Shown one piece after another: positions 36,708 through 45,823 of a stretch of DNA of 64,000 bases. Under the pieces are notes generated by a model. The model was given only the letters and a program-made list of their open reading frames with translations, did not search any database and was not told the DNA's origin. The DNA is taken from contig NZ_CP136520.1 in NCBI RefSeq assembly GCF_032813545.1, positions 1,420,001 through 1,484,000 of the forward strand. Direction: 5' to 3'. Both the position numbers and the translations under genes were made by a program. This stretch comes from Nodosilinea sp. E11. Its GTDB lineage: Bacteria; Cyanobacteriota; Cyanobacteriia; Phormidesmidales; Phormidesmidaceae. Positions within the stretch are counted from its first letter, which is position 1. The number at the start of each line of letters is the position of its first letter.

Positions 36708-37832
36708 TCATCGATGCTCTAGAAGGTCGCGCACCGCCAGGGCCGTAGCCGGGGCAAGGAGAACGCCGTTGCGGTAGTGGCCGGTGGCTAGCCAGATATT
36801 GCTGTAGCCCGCCAGGGGCTGAATGACCGGGGCGGCCTGGCCCTGGGGGCGGGGACGCAGGCCCAACCAGCGCTGGGTGATTTTGCCTGCCGATAGGGCT
36901 GGGCAGTAGGCTACTGCACCCGCTAGCACCTCCTCTAGGCGATTGCCCTCGGGCTGCATGGCCAGGGTATCCTCAAAGGAGGTTTCGGGCGGAAACTCCA
37001 CCGTGGCCCCCACCCAGTAGTCACCGCCACCCAGGGGCACCAGGTGAATGTCGTTGCCATTGACCACAGGCTGAAAGTCTGGATTGCCCAAGGATTCGTC
37101 TAAATGAATGCGGAGAGCCTGACCCAGCACCGGGCCAATAGAGGTCGGCTGGTGGAGCGCCTGGGTGAGGGGCAACGTGCCTAAACCAGCGGCAATCACG
37201 ATCGCATCAGTTGCCCAACTTTGCTTGGTCGTGTGCACAGCTGTACAGCGGCGATCGTCCTGGAATGCAGCCTCTATATCCGCCCCATCGAACCCTACCA
37301 CCGGCTCCCCAAAGGTGAACTCTGCCCCGTTCGCCTGGGCACCGGCCACCAGCGCCAGGGTGAGATCCGTCGGGTTGAGCTGAAAATCGTGGGGCGAGTA
37401 GATACCGGCGACGACCCCAGCGGGGTTGAGGTGGGGGCAGCGATCGCCCACCTGCTCTGGTTCCCATATCTCTAGCTCATACCCCTGCCGCTGACGAATT
37501 TCCTGGAGCGATCGCCAACGGGGCAAGTCCTCAGCCGCAAAACACAGGCTGAGAATGCCCTGGGTATTGTGCTGAATCGATCGCCCCGTCAGCGATTCCA
37601 GCTCTGGAATCAGCGTTTGATAGCGCTGTAAGCTACGCTCTCGCAGTCGCCAGTTGCGGCCTTTGACCTTGTGGCTAATCACCGCCATGCCCACCCCCAG
37701 GGCGGCGGCGGTAGATCCCTGGGCTGGGGCTGTCTGATCGACTACCGTGACTTGAACCCCTGGACAGAGGCTCAGTTCGTAGGCGATCGCAGCCCCCACA
37801 ACGCCACAGCCAATAACAGTGATTCGCTTCAA
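36708..37832 (-). CDS. FAD-dependent oxidoreductase of the D-amino-acid/glycine oxidase (DAO) family
   Basis: 374 residues. The N-terminal Rossmann motif (VIGCGVVGAAIAYEL) binds FAD, and the C-terminal half has the DAO substrate domain ending RPRPQGQAAPVI, ATGHYRNGVLLAPAT. Glycine oxidase (ThiO) or a related amine oxidase is likely. The start reads TTG (37832), which puts the Rossmann motif at residue 5; no better start exists. It begins 21 bases after the psbQ stop and so is probably co-transcribed with it. Confidence 0.85.
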   Translation of the reverse strand: MKRITVIGCGVVGAAIAYELSLCPGVQVTVVDQTAPAQGSTAAALGVGMAVISHKVKGRNWRLRERSLQRYQTLIPELESLTGRSIQHNTQGILSLCFAAEDLPRWRSLQEIRQRQGYELEIWEPEQVGDRCPHLNPAGVVAGIYSPHDFQLNPTDLTLALVAGAQANGAEFTFGEPVVGFDGADIEAAFQDDRRCTAVHTTKQSWATDAIVIAAGLGTLPLTQALHQPTSIGPVLGQALRIHLDESLGNPDFQPVVNGNDIHLVPLGGGDYWVGATVEFPPETSFEDTLAMQPEGNRLEEVLAGAVAYCPALSAGKITQRWLGLRPRPQGQAAPVIQPLAGYSNIWLATGHYRNGVLLAPATALAVRDLLEHR

Positions 37833-37853
37833 GGGAGGGGAACTTGAGTCGGA

Positions 37854-38300
37854 CTATTGAAACGTGGGCACCAGACTCAAGAACGAGTCAAAGTCATCGA
37901 GGGCGTTGCGGTATTCTTGACCGGCAATCACCTGCTGGTCGTTGGCAGCGGCTTCATCTAAGCGCTCTAGGTGAGAGTAAATCTCCTTAGCCAAAGATTG
38001 GGCCTGGGGTTTGTCTTTGGTCAACAGGGTGTTGGCGAGCCGGTTGATCCGTACCCGCATTTCGCCCATGGGGCCATGAATAAAGCTCTGCACGTTAACC
38101 CAGTCTTTCTGTTGAATGTAGCCCTGCAACTCGGGGAAGCGATCGCGCAGCTCAGCCACGGCAGGGGTGTATAGCTCTACCTGCTGCAAAATCTCTGGGG
38201 TGTAGGTGGTCGGTATCTTTGCCGCTGGGCCACTACAGGCCACCAGGCAGGTCGCCGCGATCGCCAGCAAAATTCCCAAAAGAGGTCTGAAGCGTCCCAT
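37854..38300 (-). CDS. psbQ: photosystem II lipoprotein PsbQ (CyanoQ)
   Basis: 148 residues. A signal peptide with lipobox LVAC-SG (Cys about residue 22) marks a lumenal lipoprotein. The mature part is a four-helix bundle (ELRDRFPELQGYIQQKDW; PMGEMRVRINRLANTLL; LDDFDSFLSLVP), the pattern of cyanobacterial PsbQ, which stabilises the oxygen-evolving side of photosystem II. AAAAGG precedes the ATG. First of two genes with the DAO-family oxidase. Confidence 0.9.
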   Translation of the reverse strand: MGRFRPLLGILLAIAATCLVACSGPAAKIPTTYTPEILQQVELYTPAVAELRDRFPELQGYIQQKDWVNVQSFIHGPMGEMRVRINRLANTLLTKDKPQAQSLAKEIYSHLERLDEAAANDQQVIAGQEYRNALDDFDSFLSLVPTFQ

Positions 38301-38384
38301 AGTTACCTTTTGCGCTCTCTACATCAGTCGTCTGTATTTTACGCCGCTATGGGGACTTGTGAAGTCAAAAAACTGACCTGTTCT

Positions 38385-38400
38385 CCCCTCCTGGGAGGGG
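38385..38400. repeat. small palindromic repeat CCCCTCC-TG-GGAGGGG
   Basis: A perfect 7-bp stem with a two-base loop, followed by TAGGGGTGGG. This kind of sequence recurs in many cyanobacterial genomes. It lies upstream of psbQ, at the edge of the gene-remnant region. Confidence 0.6.
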
Positions 38401-38411
38401 TAGGGGTGGGT

Positions 38412-38713
38412 CTATTTGGCGTCGTCTTCAGCCAAGGCCGCTAACGCCATGCCGGTGAGAATGTCTGACTCCACTGCTGAGGATGATAGGGTCTCTTGCC
38501 AGCGCAGTTCGTTTTGGATGTCGTCTAGCAACTGCTGGGCGAGTTCGTATTACAGGTCGCTGGACAACTTTTGGGCGGCTTGAAAAGCTGGGTCAAGAAG
38601 CATTTGATGAAAGGTTGCCAGACCTCAGAGTTTTTGAAAAACTCCGAGGTCTTTGCCGCTAGGGTATCTTCTATATATTGCCAAGTGACTCTGGTAGGAA
38701 TTGCCAAAGACAT
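38412..38713 (-). pseudogene. remnant of a small gene, frame broken and carrying a palindrome insertion
   Basis: In one minus-strand frame, 38412-38549 reads as a sensible acidic C-terminus (LAQQLLDDIQNELRWQE... LAALAEDDAK, stop at 38412), resembling small antitoxin-like proteins of cyanobacteria. Upstream it runs into TAA (38550-38552). In another frame 38525-38713 is open from an ATG (SLAIPTRVTWQYIEDTLAAK). The two halves may be one former gene broken by a frameshift, with the hairpin 38620-38652 lying inside. Parent family uncertain. Confidence 0.45.
38620..38652. repeat. palindromic element inside the gene remnant
   Basis: AGACCTC-A-GAGTTTTT and AAAAACTC-C-GAGGTCT form a near-perfect hairpin with one mismatch and almost no loop. 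The shape (CCTCGGAGTTTTT arms) is that of a dispersed bacterial palindrome; only this copy is in the window. Confidence 0.65.
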
Positions 38714-38972
38714 CGCTCTGCCGTACCGTTTTCTTTCATCACCAAGTATTTTTTCAAGTAGCGTAACTCATCCTTAAGTCACAGTGTTTGATCCCTTTCG
38801 GGGCACCGGATCAACTTGAAAGTTTGCTATTTTCAAAACGAAAAATGGGGGTTTTAGCCACTGAACTGGGTGCTGAGATCTAAATTCTGCCGATTAACCT
38901 TCCAGTTCATGGCCTGAACTTTCGTGGCTTGCCAACAATGATGAACTCATCCAATTCACACCGGAGTTCACC

Positions 38973-39185
38973 ATGAAACAAACCAAAACCCCACCCACCT
39001 CCAACCTGGTTTTCGCCACTGTTCTATCGCTCACCCTCAGCTCTGGCGGCGCAGCACTGCACCTGGCCAGCCAGCCTACCCTCACCGAGGCCCAAACCCA
39101 TGTATTAAATACCGCGATCGCCCTTTGGACTACCGGCACCACCACCCTCATCGGCCTCCTCGGCACCAACAAACCCCATGACTAA
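38973..39185 (+). CDS. small membrane protein, hypothetical
   Basis: 70 residues with two hydrophobic stretches (SNLVFATVLSLTLSSGGAAL and ALWTTGTTTLIGLLG) separated by a polar turn. ACCGGAG lies seven bases before the ATG. Not recognised; the C-terminal T.TTLIGLLG pattern is common in short cyanobacterial membrane proteins. It sits in a gene-poor accessory stretch. Confidence 0.5.
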   Translation: MKQTKTPPTSNLVFATVLSLTLSSGGAALHLASQPTLTEAQTHVLNTAIALWTTGTTTLIGLLGTNKPHD

Positions 39186-39186
39186 C

Positions 39187-39235
39187 CCTTCACCCCTTCA
39201 CCCCTTCACTTCTTCACCCCTTCACTTCTTCACCC
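39187..39235. repeat. CCCTTCA/CTTCTTCA low-complexity tandem repeat at the folP 3' end
   Basis: CCTTCAC-type heptamers and octamers (CCCTTCAC, CACTTCTT) are repeated about seven times. The folP stop codon and last codons (VKK) lie inside the repeat, so repeat-length changes could alter the protein end. Confidence 0.75.
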
Positions 39236-40100
39236 GCCACACCGCATCCGCCACCCGGCACACATCATGCATCTCCGCCCCATCGTGGACGCGGATAATA
39301 TCGGCCCCGCCTGCGATCGCCGCACAGCAAGCCGCCGCCGTACCCCACACTCGCCTTTGCGGGTCAGGCTGATCGAGAATGTGGCCGATAAAGCTCTTGC
39401 GCGAGGGGCCGACCAGCAGAGGGCGGCCTAGGTCGCGAAACTTGCTGAGTTGGCGCAGCAGTTCTAGGCTTTGGTCAGAAGTTTTAGCAAAGCCCAGGCC
39501 GGGGTCAACGGCAATTGTGCTGGGTTTGACGCCCACCGCGATCGCCGCTTCGATCTGGTGCTGCAAAAATTCGTAGATTTCGCCCACCAGATCGTGATAA
39601 TCGGTGCGCTGCTGCATGGTGATCGGGGTGCCCCGCAGGTGCATAATCATGATCGGTACGCCCAGATCGGCCACTGTCGAGAGCATACCCTTGTCGTAGG
39701 TGCCCGCCGAAATATCATTCACAATGTCAGCCCCGGCCCTCACTGCTGCCCGCGCCACCGACGACCGAGTGGTGTCAACCGAGATAATCGCCTGGGCCAG
39801 GGCATCGTCATCATCGCGGCGAATCGCCTCAATCACCGGAATCACCCGCTCCAGCTCTTCGGTGCGAGAGATTGAGTCAGCCCCAGGTCGGGTCGACTGG
39901 CCACCAATATCGACAATGTCAATACCATGGTGCACCAAATGCCGGGCCTGGACCACGGCCCGTTCGACCGTGTTGAACTGGCCCCCGTCGCTAAAGCTAT
40001 CGGGGGTGACATTGAGCACTCCCATCAGGTGGGTGCGGCTACCCCAGATCAAGGTGCGATCGCGAATTTTCCAAGGAGCGGGGGCCGTAATCACAGACAT
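39222..40100 (-). CDS. folP: dihydropteroate synthase
   Basis: 292 residues. Joins p-aminobenzoate to hydroxymethyl-dihydropterin pyrophosphate in folate synthesis; the sulfonamide target. TIM-barrel motifs present: LMGVLNVTPDSFSDGG, DIGGQSTRPGA, SVDTTRSSVA, VNDISAG, DPGLGFAK, GPSRKSFIG. The full length is intact, and its last codons run into a tandem repeat. Upstream (minus strand) the amino-acid ABC transporter operon lies behind a strong hairpin. Confidence 0.95.
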   Translation of the reverse strand: MSVITAPAPWKIRDRTLIWGSRTHLMGVLNVTPDSFSDGGQFNTVERAVVQARHLVHHGIDIVDIGGQSTRPGADSISRTEELERVIPVIEAIRRDDDDALAQAIISVDTTRSSVARAAVRAGADIVNDISAGTYDKGMLSTVADLGVPIMIMHLRGTPITMQQRTDYHDLVGEIYEFLQHQIEAAIAVGVKPSTIAVDPGLGFAKTSDQSLELLRQLSKFRDLGRPLLVGPSRKSFIGHILDQPDPQRRVWGTAAACCAAIAGGADIIRVHDGAEMHDVCRVADAVWRVKK

Positions 40101-40149
40101 ATCAATTGACTCAGGTAGAACCTTTGCCTAGCTTAGCGGAAATGGTGGG

Positions 40150-40181
40150 GAGCGTTAGAACGTTTGAACGTTCTAACGCTC
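40150..40181. terminator. 14-bp perfect hairpin between folP and the ABC operon
   Basis: GAGCGTTAGAACGT and ACGTTCTAACGCTC surround a four-base loop (TTGA), perfect over 14 pairs. It lies three bases after the stop of the ATPase gene (minus) and 50 bases before the folP start. No T-run on the minus side, so it may act as an mRNA-stabilising 3' end, a factor-dependent terminator or a repeat element. Confidence 0.55.
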
Positions 40182-40184
40182 TCT

Positions 40185-40907
40185 CTACAACACCTTTTCT
40201 AAAAACTGCTGGGCGCGATCGCTCTTGGGGGTGCTAAAGAAAACATCCGGCGGCGCGTCTTCTACCAGATAGCCGCCGTCAAGAAACAGCACGCGATCGG
40301 CCACCTCGCGGGCAAAGCCCATCTCGTGGGTGACAATGCACATGGTAATGCCCGTTTCGACCAGAGCTTTCATCACCTCCAGCACCTCTTTGACCATCTC
40401 GGGGTCGAGGGCGCTGGTGGGTTCGTCAAACAGCATCACAGCCGGTTCCATGGCCAGGGCGCGGGCGATCGCCACCCGCTGCTTTTGCCCTCCCGACAGC
40501 CGAGAGGGGTACTGGTCAGCTTTTTCCGATAGCCCTACTTTTTCAAGCAGATCCAGGGCAATTTTGCTGGCGTCAGCCTTCGAAAGGCCCTTCACTTTCA
40601 TCGGCGCATAGGTGAGGTTTCCCATCACCGTTTTGTGCGGGAATAGGTTGAAATGCTGAAACACCATGCCCACATTCTGGCGCACCTTGAGAATGTCGCA
40701 CTTGGGCGAAGTAATGTCGATGTTATCTACAAAAATGTGCCCGGCGGTAGGCACCTCCAGCAAGTTGATGCAGCGCAGCAGTGTCGATTTGCCCGACCCC
40801 GAGGGACCAATAATCGCCACCACTTCCCCAGTATCAACCTGGGTAGAAATATCCTTCAGCACCTCTAGCGGCCCAAAAGACTTAACCAAATGCTCGATTC
40901 TAATCAC
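40185..40907 (-). CDS. polar amino-acid ABC transporter ATP-binding protein (GlnQ-like)
   Basis: 240 residues. Walker [11 protein letters not shown]-loop FQHFNLFPH, signature [15 protein letters not shown], Walker [13 protein letters not shown] and the H-loop [10 protein letters not shown] are all intact; the last is typical of amino-acid importers of the GlnQ/HisP group. GTG 40907 with GGAGG ten bases upstream (inside the permease 3' end) is preferred to ATG 40943. It overlaps the permease gene by eight bases and is last in the operon. Confidence 0.93.
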   Translation of the reverse strand: MIRIEHLVKSFGPLEVLKDISTQVDTGEVVAIIGPSGSGKSTLLRCINLLEVPTAGHIFVDNIDITSPKCDILKVRQNVGMVFQHFNLFPHKTVMGNLTYAPMKVKGLSKADASKIALDLLEKVGLSEKADQYPSRLSGGQKQRVAIARALAMEPAVMLFDEPTSALDPEMVKEVLEVMKALVETGITMCIVTHEMGFAREVADRVLFLDGGYLVEDAPPDVFFSTPKSDRAQQFLEKVL

Positions 40908-41559
40908 TGCGGCGCATCCTCCGCTCAAGAACTTGGGCCGCATGGGTCAGCCCCATCACCATGACGTAATAGACCACTCCCACCACCAGCAACGGCTCAA
41001 AGTAGAGAAAGGTCTGCCCCGCCACCACCTGAGCCCGCCGCATTAGATCCAATACGCCAATAGTAGACACCAGGGCCGAGTCTTTCAGTAGCGCAATGGT
41101 CTCATTCACCAGGGCGGGCAGAATATTCTTAAATGCCTGGGGCAAAATAATGTCGAGCATCATGGGTCGGTAGGCCACCCCCAGCGACATCGACGCTTCC
41201 CGCTGGCCCTTATCCACGGCCATAATCCCCGCCCGAATCGTCTCCGAGCTGTAGGCCGCCGAGTTGAGCGAGAAGGTAAACACCCCCGCCTCAATCGGCG
41301 AAATTCTGTAGCCAATGAGCTGAGGGGTAGCAAAGTACACCAGGGCCAGCTGCAAAATCAGCGGCGTACCCCGAAAGATCGAGGTGTAGAACTCCGCGAA
41401 CCATCGCAACGGCTTGACATTAGAGATTTTGAGCAGCGATAGCAGGGTGCCCAGGGTAAACCCAAACAGGGCTGACAGCAGCGTAAATCTGAGAGTAACG
41501 AGAATGCCATTCAAGATGAAGGGCAGCGATGGAATAATTTGATCAAAGTCTAAGTTCAT
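40900..41559 (-). CDS. polar amino-acid ABC transporter permease
   Basis: 219 residues, about five helices, HisM/GlnP type. The amino-acid permease signature is visible: [13 protein letters not shown] near the start and the EAA loop [30 protein letters not shown]. It would form a homodimeric channel with the ATPase encoded after it. It begins 23 bases after the binding-protein gene. Confidence 0.93.
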   Translation of the reverse strand: MNLDFDQIIPSLPFILNGILVTLRFTLLSALFGFTLGTLLSLLKISNVKPLRWFAEFYTSIFRGTPLILQLALVYFATPQLIGYRISPIEAGVFTFSLNSAAYSSETIRAGIMAVDKGQREASMSLGVAYRPMMLDIILPQAFKNILPALVNETIALLKDSALVSTIGVLDLMRRAQVVAGQTFLYFEPLLVVGVVYYVMVMGLTHAAQVLERRMRRSD

Positions 41560-41582
41560 AGGGTTCGGTTCCTAGGGCTTGC

Positions 41583-42380
41583 CTACTCAGCCCGGTCGCC
41601 AAACCACTTGACAATCAACTCTTCCATCAGGCCGCTCGACTCCATCTCGGCCAGCACCCGGTTGAATTCGCTCACTAGCTCAGAGTCTTTGGGAAACGCG
41701 ATCGCAGACCCCGCCGGCCCCTCTTCGGGAATTTCTACCGCCTCCAAGTCGGGGTTGTTGGCCAGAAAGCCCTCGGCCACCGTGTCTTCAATGATGGCGG
41801 CGTCAATGCGGCCCGACTTCAGCTCCTGGACAATTTCGTTAATGCGGTTGAGGGGGGACAACGTTAAGTTGGGAATGGTGTCTGCCAGATCGTTAGCCAG
41901 CTCTTCCTGAATGGAACCCAGCTGCACCCCCAAAGTTTTGCCGCTCAAGTCATCGGGAGAAGCAATGCCGGCCCCCGACTGAAACACAATAGTCTGCTTG
42001 GCGTCGTAGTAGATTTCAGAAAAATCGACGTTACGCTGGCGCTCTTCGGTGGGGGTCATGCCCGCCATCACAAAATCGGCCCGCCCCGCCTGGAGAGCCG
42101 GGATCAGGCCGTTAAAATCCATGTTGGTAATTTCGAGGTCGTAGCCCAACTGCTCGGTGATGTGGCGGGCAATATCGATATCAAACCCCACAATTTCTTC
42201 GGTGCCGCCAGCGGTTTCAACAAACTGATAGGGGGGATAGTCGGCAGAGGTGGCCATGGTCAACACCTGATTGCCAGAGCCAGCTTCTCCGGTGGGTTGG
42301 CCGCCACCACAGGCGGTGGTTAGGCCGATGGTAGCCAACGCCACGGCGGCAGTAGAAGCTAAAAACCAGCGTCGTTTCAT
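41583..42380 (-). CDS. amino-acid ABC transporter substrate-binding lipoprotein
   Basis: 265 residues of the family 3 solute-binding proteins. The N-terminus has a signal peptide with lipobox TTAC-GG (Cys near residue 24). The mature part contains MATSADYPPYQF, VGFDIDIARHIT and RADFVMAGMTPTEERQ, the ligand-binding signature of polar amino-acid binders. The ligand (Arg, Gln, Glu or His type) cannot be fixed. First gene of the three-gene operon. Confidence 0.93.
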   Translation of the reverse strand: MKRRWFLASTAAVALATIGLTTACGGGQPTGEAGSGNQVLTMATSADYPPYQFVETAGGTEEIVGFDIDIARHITEQLGYDLEITNMDFNGLIPALQAGRADFVMAGMTPTEERQRNVDFSEIYYDAKQTIVFQSGAGIASPDDLSGKTLGVQLGSIQEELANDLADTIPNLTLSPLNRINEIVQELKSGRIDAAIIEDTVAEGFLANNPDLEAVEIPEEGPAGSAIAFPKDSELVSEFNRVLAEMESSGLMEELIVKWFGDRAE

Positions 42381-42704
42381 GGTCTTTCCTCAAACAATAC
42401 TCGGGTCTACAAGGCTAGGGAGATTGCCAGCAGCCATACTCTACAACAAGATTCGGAACCAGGAGTATGGAGTTACCGGCACCGAGTTATACCCTTAAAC
42501 AGCTTGCAGAGAAAAGTCTCGTCTAGTAGTGACCCAAGCTACAGTTCTACCCGGTTTTGCCGCCAGACGAGCGCCCACCCAACCACCCCCTTCAACTCAA
42601 ATCTAGGGTACAGTGACGACCTCAGGCAGACCTCTCCCTGAGGCAGAGGATTTTCATGGCCATGGTTCATCCCTATGACAGGGTTAGGCTTCAGTCATCT
42701 AGGC
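42381..42704. other. 324-base intergenic region upstream of the amino-acid ABC operon
   Basis: No gene seen. It holds the operon promoter region (minus strand) on one side and the 3' flank of the DUF5340-like gene on the other. A 7-bp dyad (CCTCAGG...CCTGAGG) lies near 42622-42645. GTA-N6-TAC near 42466 has the wrong spacing for an NtcA site (GTA-N8-TAC) and is not called. Confidence 0.6.
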
Positions 42705-42974
42705 CTAGAGCGCTGCGTCTTCAGGCACCACTCGATCTGTGACCTGGTTCGTTGACCACTGGTATTCCAGATCGATGTTGGATTGATTGCAGCTCTGCTC
42801 AATCTGACGCTGCTGCGACAGGGCCTTGCGCAGGGTGATAATCAGCTCTTGCACCTGAAGGCGGAGATGGGGGTTTTGGTAAGCTACCGCCATTGTCTGC
42901 TGCTCTAGTAGTTGCAGCAGCAGCTCATAGTGAATGTGAGAGGGTAGCGGGAGCGGTTTGCCCATGTTTGCCAT
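42705..42974 (-). CDS. small conserved cyanobacterial protein (DUF5340-like)
   Basis: 89 residues. LPLPSHIHYELLLQLLEQQT and LQVQELIITLRKALSQQRQIE resemble a short helical cyanobacterial family I recall as DUF5340; function unknown. No membrane segment. GGAG precedes the ATG. Stands 61 bases from the trpC stop on the same strand. Confidence 0.65.
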   Translation of the reverse strand: MANMGKPLPLPSHIHYELLLQLLEQQTMAVAYQNPHLRLQVQELIITLRKALSQQRQIEQSCNQSNIDLEYQWSTNQVTDRVVPEDAAL

Positions 42975-43035
42975 TGCGGTGCTCCAGGGATACGGTTTGT
43001 TGATTAAACCAAGAACTGAGTGAAGCGGTGAGGGG

Positions 43036-43929
43036 CTAGTCTGTGTTTTTTTGGTAAAGCTGGTCGATCGCTAGCCCCGGATCGGGTTGCCGAATCAGCG
43101 ATTCGCCCACCAGCACAGCCTCGGCTCCGGCGGCTACTACAGTCTGTAGATCGACTGGGGTGTGAATGCCCGACTCGCTGACCACCAGCGCACCGCTAGC
43201 TTCGAGGCGATCGCGCCGTGCTTCAATCAATTCGGCGGTGGTGTCTAATCGCGTCGTGAAGGTTTCGAGGTCGCGGTTGTTGATGCCAATCAGCGCCAGT
43301 CCCGGCACCGCCAGCACTCGGTCAAGCTCGTCTAAGCTGTGCACCTCGACCAGTACGGCCATACCTAAGGCCTTGGCAATTTGCACAAAGTAGTTGAGGT
43401 CTTGGTCAGAGAGAATGGCGGCAATCAGCAGCACCGCGTCGGCCCCCTTAGAGCGAGCCAGATACATCTGGTAGGGGTAGATCACAAACTCTTTGCACAA
43501 TAAGGGCAAGTCTACCACCTGCCGAATCTGGGCCAAGTATTCAAAGTCACCCTGAAAGAAGGCTTTATCGGTGAGCACCGAGAGGCAGGTGGCCCCGTGG
43601 GCAGCGTAGGTTTGGGCGATCGCCACTGGGTCAAAGTCTTCCCTCATCACCCCTTTGCTGGGGGAGGCCTTTTTGACCTCAGCGATCAGGGCGGGGGAGG
43701 TTTTGCCGTGGCGCAGGGCTGCCACAAAGTCGCGCACCGGGGGCGCATCCAGCACCTGGCGCTGGAGATCGGCAAGGGGCAAGCGCTCTCGCATAGCTGC
43801 CACCTCGGTCTCTTTGTGCCAAACTATTTTTTCTAAAATATTTCGGGGTTCGGCGTCGGCGGTTTTGATTTGATATTGCAAGTGTTTGACCGCGACAGCG
43901 GGGTTGGGAGGGCGACGGCGAATCTTCAT
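43036..43929 (-). CDS. trpC: indole-3-glycerol-phosphate synthase
   Basis: 297 residues. Closes the indole ring in tryptophan synthesis. Catalytic residues are in [10 protein letters not shown] (Lys), CKEFV (Lys) and VSESGIHTP (Ser, Glu), with GINNRDL. The N-terminal 45 residues carry the basic extension usual in cyanobacterial TrpC ([13 protein letters not shown]). ATG 43929 is chosen; a frame to 43974 would start inside the palindromic repeat region. Confidence 0.93.
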   Translation of the reverse strand: MKIRRRPPNPAVAVKHLQYQIKTADAEPRNILEKIVWHKETEVAAMRERLPLADLQRQVLDAPPVRDFVAALRHGKTSPALIAEVKKASPSKGVMREDFDPVAIAQTYAAHGATCLSVLTDKAFFQGDFEYLAQIRQVVDLPLLCKEFVIYPYQMYLARSKGADAVLLIAAILSDQDLNYFVQIAKALGMAVLVEVHSLDELDRVLAVPGLALIGINNRDLETFTTRLDTTAELIEARRDRLEASGALVVSESGIHTPVDLQTVVAAGAEAVLVGESLIRQPDPGLAIDQLYQKNTD

Positions 43930-43963
43930 CAGTGGTGGAGTTTGGTTGACAATTTTGAACTGT

Positions 43964-43984
43964 AGGGTGGGCACTGCCCACCCT
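43964..43984. repeat. palindrome copy A (GGTGGGCA-N-TGCCCACC family)
   Basis: AGGGTGGGCA-C-TGCCCACCCT, a perfect 10-bp stem around a single base, in the trpC upstream region. Sister copies lie at 44073-44089, 44177-44193, 50740-50756, 50806-50822 and 62141-62157. Confidence 0.85.
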
Positions 43985-44028
43985 TGTCTGGGCCAATTAC
44001 CCGCTAGCTAAGAAAGAGAAATATGGCT

Positions 44029-44198
44029 GCGATCGCAGCAGCCGGATCGGCTAGATAGGGGCAGGGCGGGAAGGTGGGCAATGCCCACCCTACGGCTGGG
44101 GAAAAACCAGCAAATCAGATACGGAGCCTGGAGCGATCGCAGCAGCCGGATTGGCTAGATAGGGGCAGGGCGGGAAGGTGGGCAATGCCCACCCTACG
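44029..44198. repeat. two 66-bp direct repeats containing palindrome copies B and C
   Basis: 44029-44094 and 44133-44198 differ at one position in 66 (GGATCGG versus GGATTGG). Each begins with a HIP1 site (GCGATCGC) and ends with GGTGGGCAATGCCCACCCTACG, so copies B (44073-44089) and C (44177-44193) lie inside. A 38-base spacer separates them. The block fills the trpC-lpdA gap. Confidence 0.9.
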
Positions 44199-44202
44199 AG
44201 GA

Positions 44203-45639
44203 TTAGGCGGGGACGACAACGGCCCGCTTGAAGGCTTCGTCGAGCACCTCCGATAGGGTGGGGTGGGTATGCACGCAGAACGAGAGATCGGTTACCGTCT
44301 GCCCCTGGGCGATCGCATTGGCTGCCTCCTGAATCAGATCAGCGGCATGCAGCCCAATGATGTGGGCTCCGAGAATTTCTCCCGTGTCTTTACGATAGAT
44401 CACCTTAGCTAGCCCGTCCGACTCGCCCTCGGCCAGGGCCTTAGAGTTGCCCTTAAAGTAGGTACGCACCGTGTCAATGGCAAACCCCTCCGCCTCAGCC
44501 AGAGTCTTGGCTGCCGGTTCAGTCAGGCCCACAAAGCTAACCTCGGGGTGGGTAAAGGCCGCCGCCGGAATGCTGAGGTAGTTGATCTGGCGCGGCTCAC
44601 CGCAGATGGTTTCGACCGTGAGAATGCCCTGGGCCGAGGCCGCGTGGGCCAGCATCATTTTGCCGGTGGCATCACCGATCGCCCACAGGTGGGGCACCGG
44701 CTGGCCGTCCCGCAGCACTTGCAGGTGGTCATCTACCGGAATAAAGCCCCGGCGATCGGTTTCCACACCGACCTTCTCCAGGCCCAGATCCTTCGTGGCG
44801 GGGATGCGCCCGGTGGCCACCAGGCAGGCATCGACTTCTAGGGTTTCGACTACTTCGCGGGTTTCGCGATTGGCCAGTTCAATCACCACCGGGTTGCCGG
44901 GGATAACTTTCTGGGCAATCACCCCGGCACGGGTTTCAATATCGCGGGGGGCGATCAGCACCCGCTGGGCGATCTTGGCGATGTCGGGATCGAAGGTGGG
45001 CATCAGCTGATCCAGCGCCTCGATAATCGTGACTTCACAACCCAGGGCAGTGTAGACGTCCGAAAATTCTAGGCCAATGTAGCCACTGCCGATAATGGCG
45101 ATCCAGTCGGGCAGCCAGTCGAGCTTGAGGGCTTCGTCGCTGGTAAAGACGGTTTTACCGTCGGTTTCAATACCGGGGGGCACAAAGGGCACCGAGCCGG
45201 GCGACAGAATAATGTCTTTCGCCGTAACGATTTTTTCGCCGTCGGGAGTGGCGATCGCCACTTTCTGCTCTCCCGCCAGTCGCGCCCAGCCTTTGACAAT
45301 CTCGACCCCCAGCCGGGTGAGACTGTTGGTCATATCGCCCTGAATTTTGCTCACTAGGGTTTTGGCGTGGTCGGCAATGGCTTCGCGATCGTAGCTGACA
45401 TTGCCCACCGAAATGCCCAGAGACTTGAGGTGGTGCTCGTTGCGCAGTTCCCGCACCCGCCCCGAGGCTGCCAACAGTGCCTTCGAGGGAATGCAGCCCC
45501 GGTTTACGCAGGTGCCGCCCATCACATCGGCTTCGACAATGGCGGTCTTTAGCCCCCGCTTGACCGCGTGGAGGGCGGCACCGTGGCCCCCTACCCCAGC
45601 GCCAATAATCAGCAGGTCGTAATCAAATGCGTCGCTCAC
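44203..45639 (-). CDS. lpdA: dihydrolipoyl dehydrogenase
   Basis: 478 residues. E3 component of pyruvate dehydrogenase (and possibly the glycine cleavage complex). FAD motif [16 protein letters not shown], redox disulfide [16 protein letters not shown] motif [17 protein letters not shown]-binding [14 protein letters not shown], and the catalytic His-Glu in the C-terminal [11 protein letters not shown] 45639 with AGGAG six bases upstream is the start. The stop lies five bases from the second 66-bp repeat. Confidence 0.95.
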   Translation of the reverse strand: MSDAFDYDLLIIGAGVGGHGAALHAVKRGLKTAIVEADVMGGTCVNRGCIPSKALLAASGRVRELRNEHHLKSLGISVGNVSYDREAIADHAKTLVSKIQGDMTNSLTRLGVEIVKGWARLAGEQKVAIATPDGEKIVTAKDIILSPGSVPFVPPGIETDGKTVFTSDEALKLDWLPDWIAIIGSGYIGLEFSDVYTALGCEVTIIEALDQLMPTFDPDIAKIAQRVLIAPRDIETRAGVIAQKVIPGNPVVIELANRETREVVETLEVDACLVATGRIPATKDLGLEKVGVETDRRGFIPVDDHLQVLRDGQPVPHLWAIGDATGKMMLAHAASAQGILTVETICGEPRQINYLSIPAAAFTHPEVSFVGLTEPAAKTLAEAEGFAIDTVRTYFKGNSKALAEGESDGLAKVIYRKDTGEILGAHIIGLHAADLIQEAANAIAQGQTVTDLSFCVHTHPTLSEVLDEAFKRAVVVPA

Positions 45640-45823
45640 AGCAGGCTCCTGAACAGGTAATCCAAACAGGGTTAATCAAGCTAGGTGGTGAAAGGGTATG
45701 CCCTTAGCCTAGCCGCAAATATAGGCCACAAACGTGGACCTCAACGTGGGTTCAAAGGGTACAGATACTACGGCAAACAGAGTTTCCTTTCATTCTTGAC
45801 CACCGTGAGCAATCAGACAACTC

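Noticed and set aside
42454-42480. NtcA site upstream of the amino-acid transporter
   Set aside because: The GTA and TAC halves are six bases apart, whereas the NtcA consensus needs eight.
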